6,266 nucleotides of DNA. Source: CBIFWW01 sp966186435. GTDB taxonomy: Bacteria > Pseudomonadota > Gammaproteobacteria > Enterobacterales > Enterobacteriaceae. The notes under the pieces were generated by a model. It did no database searches. It was not told the DNA's origin and worked only from the letters and a program-made list of their open reading frames with translations. Location of the stretch: NCBI GenBank assembly GCA_966186435.1, contig CBIFWW010000177.1:1-6266 (forward strand), written 5' to 3'. The position numbers and the translations under genes were made by a program. Positions 5,396 to 6,266 of the stretch are shown here, one piece after another; the first letter of the stretch is position 1, and the number at the start of each line of letters is the position of its first letter.

Positions 5396-5434
5396 CTTCC
5401 CTGTCGCGGGGAAGCTTGCTTTTCTCTTTTTTTT
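5385..5434 (+). terminator. Leader terminator (attenuator) upstream of ygcW
   Basis: GAGAAAAG (5385-5392) pairs with CTTTTCTC (5419-5426) and continues through T-G, A-T and A-T pairs. One C (5415) is bulged, then TTCCCTG (5397-5403) pairs with CGGGGAA (5407-5413) around a 3-base loop. Eight T residues follow at 5427-5434. The terminator ends 27 bases before the ygcW ATG, within the leader. The final 17 bases, CTTTTCTCTTTTTTTTG, are identical to those of the yqcE leader terminator although the upper stem is different. Confidence 0.9.
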
Positions 5435-5461
5435 GTCCTTAAAAAACCCAGGATTAAAATT

Positions 5462-6247
5462 ATGTCACTCGAATCTTTGAATGCTTTCAACATGGATTTC
5501 TTCTCCCTTAAAGGGAAAACCGCCATCGTCACCGGTGGTAACAGCGGCCTGGGGCAGGCTTTTGCTATGGCCATGGCGAAAGCAGGGGCTAACCTGTTTA
5601 TCCCAAGCTTTGTGAAAGACAACGGCGAAACCCGTGAAATCATTGAACAGCAAGGCGTTGAAGTCGAATTTATGCAGGTGGACATCACTGAACAGGGCGC
5701 GCCAGCTAAGATTATCGCCGCCTGCGTAGAACGCTTTGGTGGGGTCGATATTCTGGTGAATAACGCCGGGATTTGTAAACTGAACCAGGTACTGGACTTT
5801 GGCCGTGAAGATTGGGACCCGATGATTGCTGTCAACCTGACCGCCGCCTTCGAGCTGAGCCATGAAGCCGCAAAATATATGATCCCGCAAAAAAGCGGCA
5901 AGATTATTAATATATGCTCATTATTCTCTTATTTAGGCGGCCAGTGGTCACCGGCTTATTCTGCAACTAAACATGCGCTTGCTGGTTTCACCAAAGCTTA
6001 TTGTGATGAGCTTGGTCAATATAATATTCAGGTGAATGGTATTGCTCTTGGTTATTATGCCACCGAAATTACCACCGAAACCCGTAAAAACCCGGAAACC
6101 AATAAACGCGTTCTCGATCATATTCCAGCAAACCGTTGGGGTGATACCCAGGACTTAATGGGCGCCGCCGTTTATTTAGCCAGCCGCGCTTCTGATTATG
6201 TCAATGGTCATTTATTAGTCGTCGATGGTGGCTATTTAGTACGCTGA
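5462..6247 (+). CDS. ygcW: Short-chain dehydrogenase/reductase YgcW
   Basis: This 261-residue classical SDR is very close to E. coli YgcW and resembles KduD-type 2-deoxy-D-gluconate 3-dehydrogenases; it is likely a cytosolic NAD(P)-dependent oxidoreductase of a sugar or sugar acid. The cofactor loop TGGNSGLG is at 24-31 and NNAG at 100-103. The catalytic set is Asn125, Ser153, Tyr166 and Lys170 (YSATK), and the C-terminal VDGGYLVR is typical. One oddity: GIALGYYAT at 193-201 has Leu196 where SDRs, including E. coli YgcW as recalled, have the conserved Pro of the PG motif (CTT, one base from CCT). AGGA at 5450-5453, 8 bases before the ATG, supports the start, and the residues before the Rossmann fold match E. 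coli, so the downstream ATG at 5492 is less likely. It is divergent from yqcE-ygcE with matching leader control. The true substrate is unknown. Confidence 0.93.
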   Translation: MSLESLNAFNMDFFSLKGKTAIVTGGNSGLGQAFAMAMAKAGANLFIPSFVKDNGETREIIEQQGVEVEFMQVDITEQGAPAKIIAACVERFGGVDILVNNAGICKLNQVLDFGREDWDPMIAVNLTAAFELSHEAAKYMIPQKSGKIINICSLFSYLGGQWSPAYSATKHALAGFTKAYCDELGQYNIQVNGIALGYYATEITTETRKNPETNKRVLDHIPANRWGDTQDLMGAAVYLASRASDYVNGHLLVVDGGYLVR

Positions 6248-6266
6248 TCGAATCACTTACATATTC

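Noticed and set aside
5374..5901. 175-codon minus-strand open frame opposite ygcW, with another at 5465-5890
   Set aside because: Both lie over the well-supported ygcW coding region in other frames, have no family resemblance that I recognise and no plausible ribosome binding site. They are shadows of a strongly biased gene.
1..6266. tRNA/rRNA genes, CRISPR arrays, insertion sequences, attachment-site duplications
   Set aside because: None found: no cloverleaf-like sequence, no regularly spaced repeats, no transposase or integrase frame, and no clear direct repeats flanking the nanE-ccdAB insert.

Overview
The window comes from the chromosome of an enterobacterium (Enterobacteriaceae, close to but not E. 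coli K-12). The gene order and protein sequences match the E. coli region eno / queE / ygcE / yqcE / ygcW. The main difference is the eno-queE gap, which here holds an N-acetylmannosamine-6-phosphate epimerase gene (nanE-like) and a chromosomal ccdAB-type toxin-antitoxin pair. Identifications rest on recalled protein families and visible motifs; no database search was possible.

Layout, left to right. The last 33 codons of enolase (+) are followed by a compact intrinsic terminator. Then come a lone nanE-family gene (+) and ccdA-ccdB (+) with its own -10 box embedded in an inverted repeat. queE (+), for 7-deazaguanine/queuosine synthesis, follows and converges on the (-) strand operon yqcE-ygcE across a perfect GC-rich hairpin. 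yqcE (MFS transporter) and ygcE (FGGY sugar kinase) are read leftwards as a pair. ygcW (short-chain dehydrogenase/reductase) is read rightwards at the right end. Together these three look like uptake, oxidation/reduction and phosphorylation of a sugar-like compound whose identity the sequence does not give.

The most interesting part is the 334-bp divergent yqcE-ygcW intergenic region. Both directions carry the same three-part control module in the same order. First is a CRP-type palindrome placed as in a class II promoter. Next is a TG-N extended -10 box. Last is a leader whose first transcribed bases are a 25-nt element (23 of 25 identical between the two leaders), overlapping the 5' arm of a strong intrinsic terminator that ends just before the start codon. 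In each leader the ends of the element (TTACT / AGTAA) can pair with each other instead of with the terminator, giving an alternative structure. This reads as a paired transcription-antitermination switch under catabolite control. In E. coli the same gene cluster includes ygcP, annotated as a GlpP-like putative antiterminator. That makes YgcP, encoded outside this window, the natural candidate trans-acting factor; this is an inference.
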